NCBI GenBank assembly: GCA_937930235.1 | Contig: CALGLJ010000098.1 | Location: forward strand, 1-57,155 | Direction of reading: 5' to 3' | Source of the DNA: an uncultured Verrucomicrobiales bacterium | GTDB lineage: Bacteria; Verrucomicrobiota; Verrucomicrobiia; Verrucomicrobiales; Akkermansiaceae | DNA: 57,155 nt | Shown here: in pieces, positions 55,886 to 57,155 of the stretch | Layout: each line of letters opens with the position of its first letter | Numbering within the stretch: the first letter of the stretch is position 1 | Notes under the pieces: generated by a model | Told to the model about the DNA's origin: nothing | The model's input: the letters and a program-made list of their open reading frames with translations, nothing else | The model's database searches: none | Made by a program: the position numbers and the translations under genes

Positions 55886-57155
55886 CAGGGCGATCAAGCT
55901 CGGGAGACCCCATCATCTTGTAGCATATAAGACTGGTACGCTATATTTAGGTATTCTAAACTATTTGAATGCCTCGTAATCCAAATAAAATCGACTACAC
56001 AGGTGGCTTGCCTGCTTGCCTCTCATCCTTTCAGGTTATCGAAGACCCACGTACCCCGGGAAATACTCAACATCATTTTGGAGAGGTCCTCTTTGTCTGC
56101 GTGACCGGCGTTCTCTGTGGCATGAACGGCTTTGCCGAGATCCAGGACTTCTGTGAACTCCAGCTGGATTGGTTTAAAAAATGGATTTCCCTGCCCAACG
56201 GCGTGCCCACTGCCCAGACCCTCTCTAATATTTTTCAACTCATTGATCCGGATCACTTTCAGCGCTGCCTCATCGATCACATCGGCGCCCTCCATCCCGA
56301 GCTTCAAGCTCAGATCATTGCTGTCGATGGCAAGAAGCTGCGAGGTAGTCACGAACTTCTCAAAGGAGCGGTGCATGCAGTCAGTGCTTGGGCGGCTGAC
56401 TCTGGCGTGACCTTGGCGCAGGAATTTGTGGATGAAAAATCCAATGAAATCACGGCTTTGCCCAAGCTGTTAGAAATGCTCGATCTGGAAGGTCACATCG
56501 TCACCATTGATGCCATGGGTGCCCAGACCGAGGTGGCCCAGCAGATTACTGATCAAGGAGCGGACTACCTCCTCGCTCTCAAAGGCAATCAGGGTAATAC
56601 TCACAAAGAAGTCATCGACCACTTTGACTTTGCCCTTCGTCAGCTGGATCTCAAGAATGCCACAGGTTGGAGCTACTTCATACAGGAGCCTGAGAAATCC
56701 CATGGTAGACTCACCACTAGAACAGTCCTCTGCACCAACAATCTGGAAACTCTGGATCCTGAGATTCGTAAGCGTTGGCCCGATCTCACCAGTATCGTAG
56801 TTGTTGAGTCAGACACCGAGGAACTTACCACCGGGAAGCGACGCAAAAAAGAACGACGCTATTATCTCAGTAGCCTCAAGGCAGAGGCTGCGAGGTTTCA
56901 TGACATCATTCGCCGTCACTGGAGCATCGAGAATCAATGTCACTGGGTCTTAGATGTCGTTTTTCGTGAAGATGCGAATCGGACGCGTAAAGCAAATGCA
57001 CCCAAGAATTTTGGCTCCTTACTTAGGATTGCGTTAAACATTCTCAAACTCGACACCTCTCTAAAAGGAAGCCTCCCGAAGAAAAGGCGTCATGCTGCCC
57101 ATGACTTCGAATATCGCGAACGACTTCTGCAAATCTCCCGAGCTTGATCGCCCTG
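55886..57155 (+). mobile_element. Complete ISAs1-family insertion sequence with 22-bp terminal inverted repeats
   Basis: Left CAGGGCGATCAAGCTCGGGAGA; right end is its reverse complement TCTCCCGAGCTTGATCGCCCTG ending at the last base of the window. Confidence 0.93.
55969..57147 (+). CDS. ISAs1 family DDE transposase
   Basis: DPRTPGNTQHHFGEVLFVCVTGVLCGMNGFAEIQDF...IAVDGKKLRGS...IDAMGAQ...HWSIENQCHWVLDVVFREDANR. Confidence 0.95.
   Translation: MPRNPNKIDYTGGLPACLSSFQVIEDPRTPGNTQHHFGEVLFVCVTGVLCGMNGFAEIQDFCELQLDWFKKWISLPNGVPTAQTLSNIFQLIDPDHFQRCLIDHIGALHPELQAQIIAVDGKKLRGSHELLKGAVHAVSAWAADSGVTLAQEFVDEKSNEITALPKLLEMLDLEGHIVTIDAMGAQTEVAQQITDQGADYLLALKGNQGNTHKEVIDHFDFALRQLDLKNATGWSYFIQEPEKSHGRLTTRTVLCTNNLETLDPEIRKRWPDLTSIVVVESDTEELTTGKRRKKERRYYLSSLKAEAARFHDIIRRHWSIENQCHWVLDVVFREDANRTRKANAPKNFGSLLRIALNILKLDTSLKGSLPKKRRHAAHDFEYRERLLQISRA

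Noticed and set aside
1-57155. CRISPR array or rRNA operon
   Set aside because: No regularly spaced repeats and no rRNA-like sequence seen on reading through; a computed search would be needed to exclude very short arrays

Overview
The window looks like a mostly ordinary chromosomal segment of a Gram-negative, probably Verrucomicrobiota-like bacterium; the taxon is inferred from gene style only. Housekeeping genes I can recognise are aat, rpmF-plsX, nrdB-nrdA, kdsB-pyrG-nagZ-like, typA, yaaA, a TrmH-family methyltransferase, ruvC, bamD/lptE-like genes, rsmI, recQ, clpB, rpsP, a DEAD-box helicase, nadA, trpG/pabA and rplS, plus one tRNA-His. Accessory or mobile content: an IS200/IS605-like element (~8816-9346) between two truncated unrelated genes, a 168-bp MITE-like inverted-repeat element (18103-18270), a complete ISAs1-family element whose right end is exactly the last base of the window (55886-57155), and an A/T-richer accessory block (~33.0-40.3 kb). 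That block holds a small VapA-like protein convergent with a 1826-aa protein carrying two alpha/beta-hydrolase modules, a CHAT caspase-like protease and TPR-like helices. The strongest leads are: (1) the double-hydrolase/CHAT protein and its VapA-like neighbour; (2) an NrdB with Leu at the radical-tyrosine position, suggesting a class Ic Mn/Fe ribonucleotide reductase; (3) a single-chain MbnP-MauG/MbnH fusion; (4) a kdsB gene with no canonical start codon but a perfect Shine-Dalgarno before ATC; (5) tandem CTTTAG-loop hairpins at one end of the IS200-like element. All family calls come from motif recognition by eye; no database search was run.
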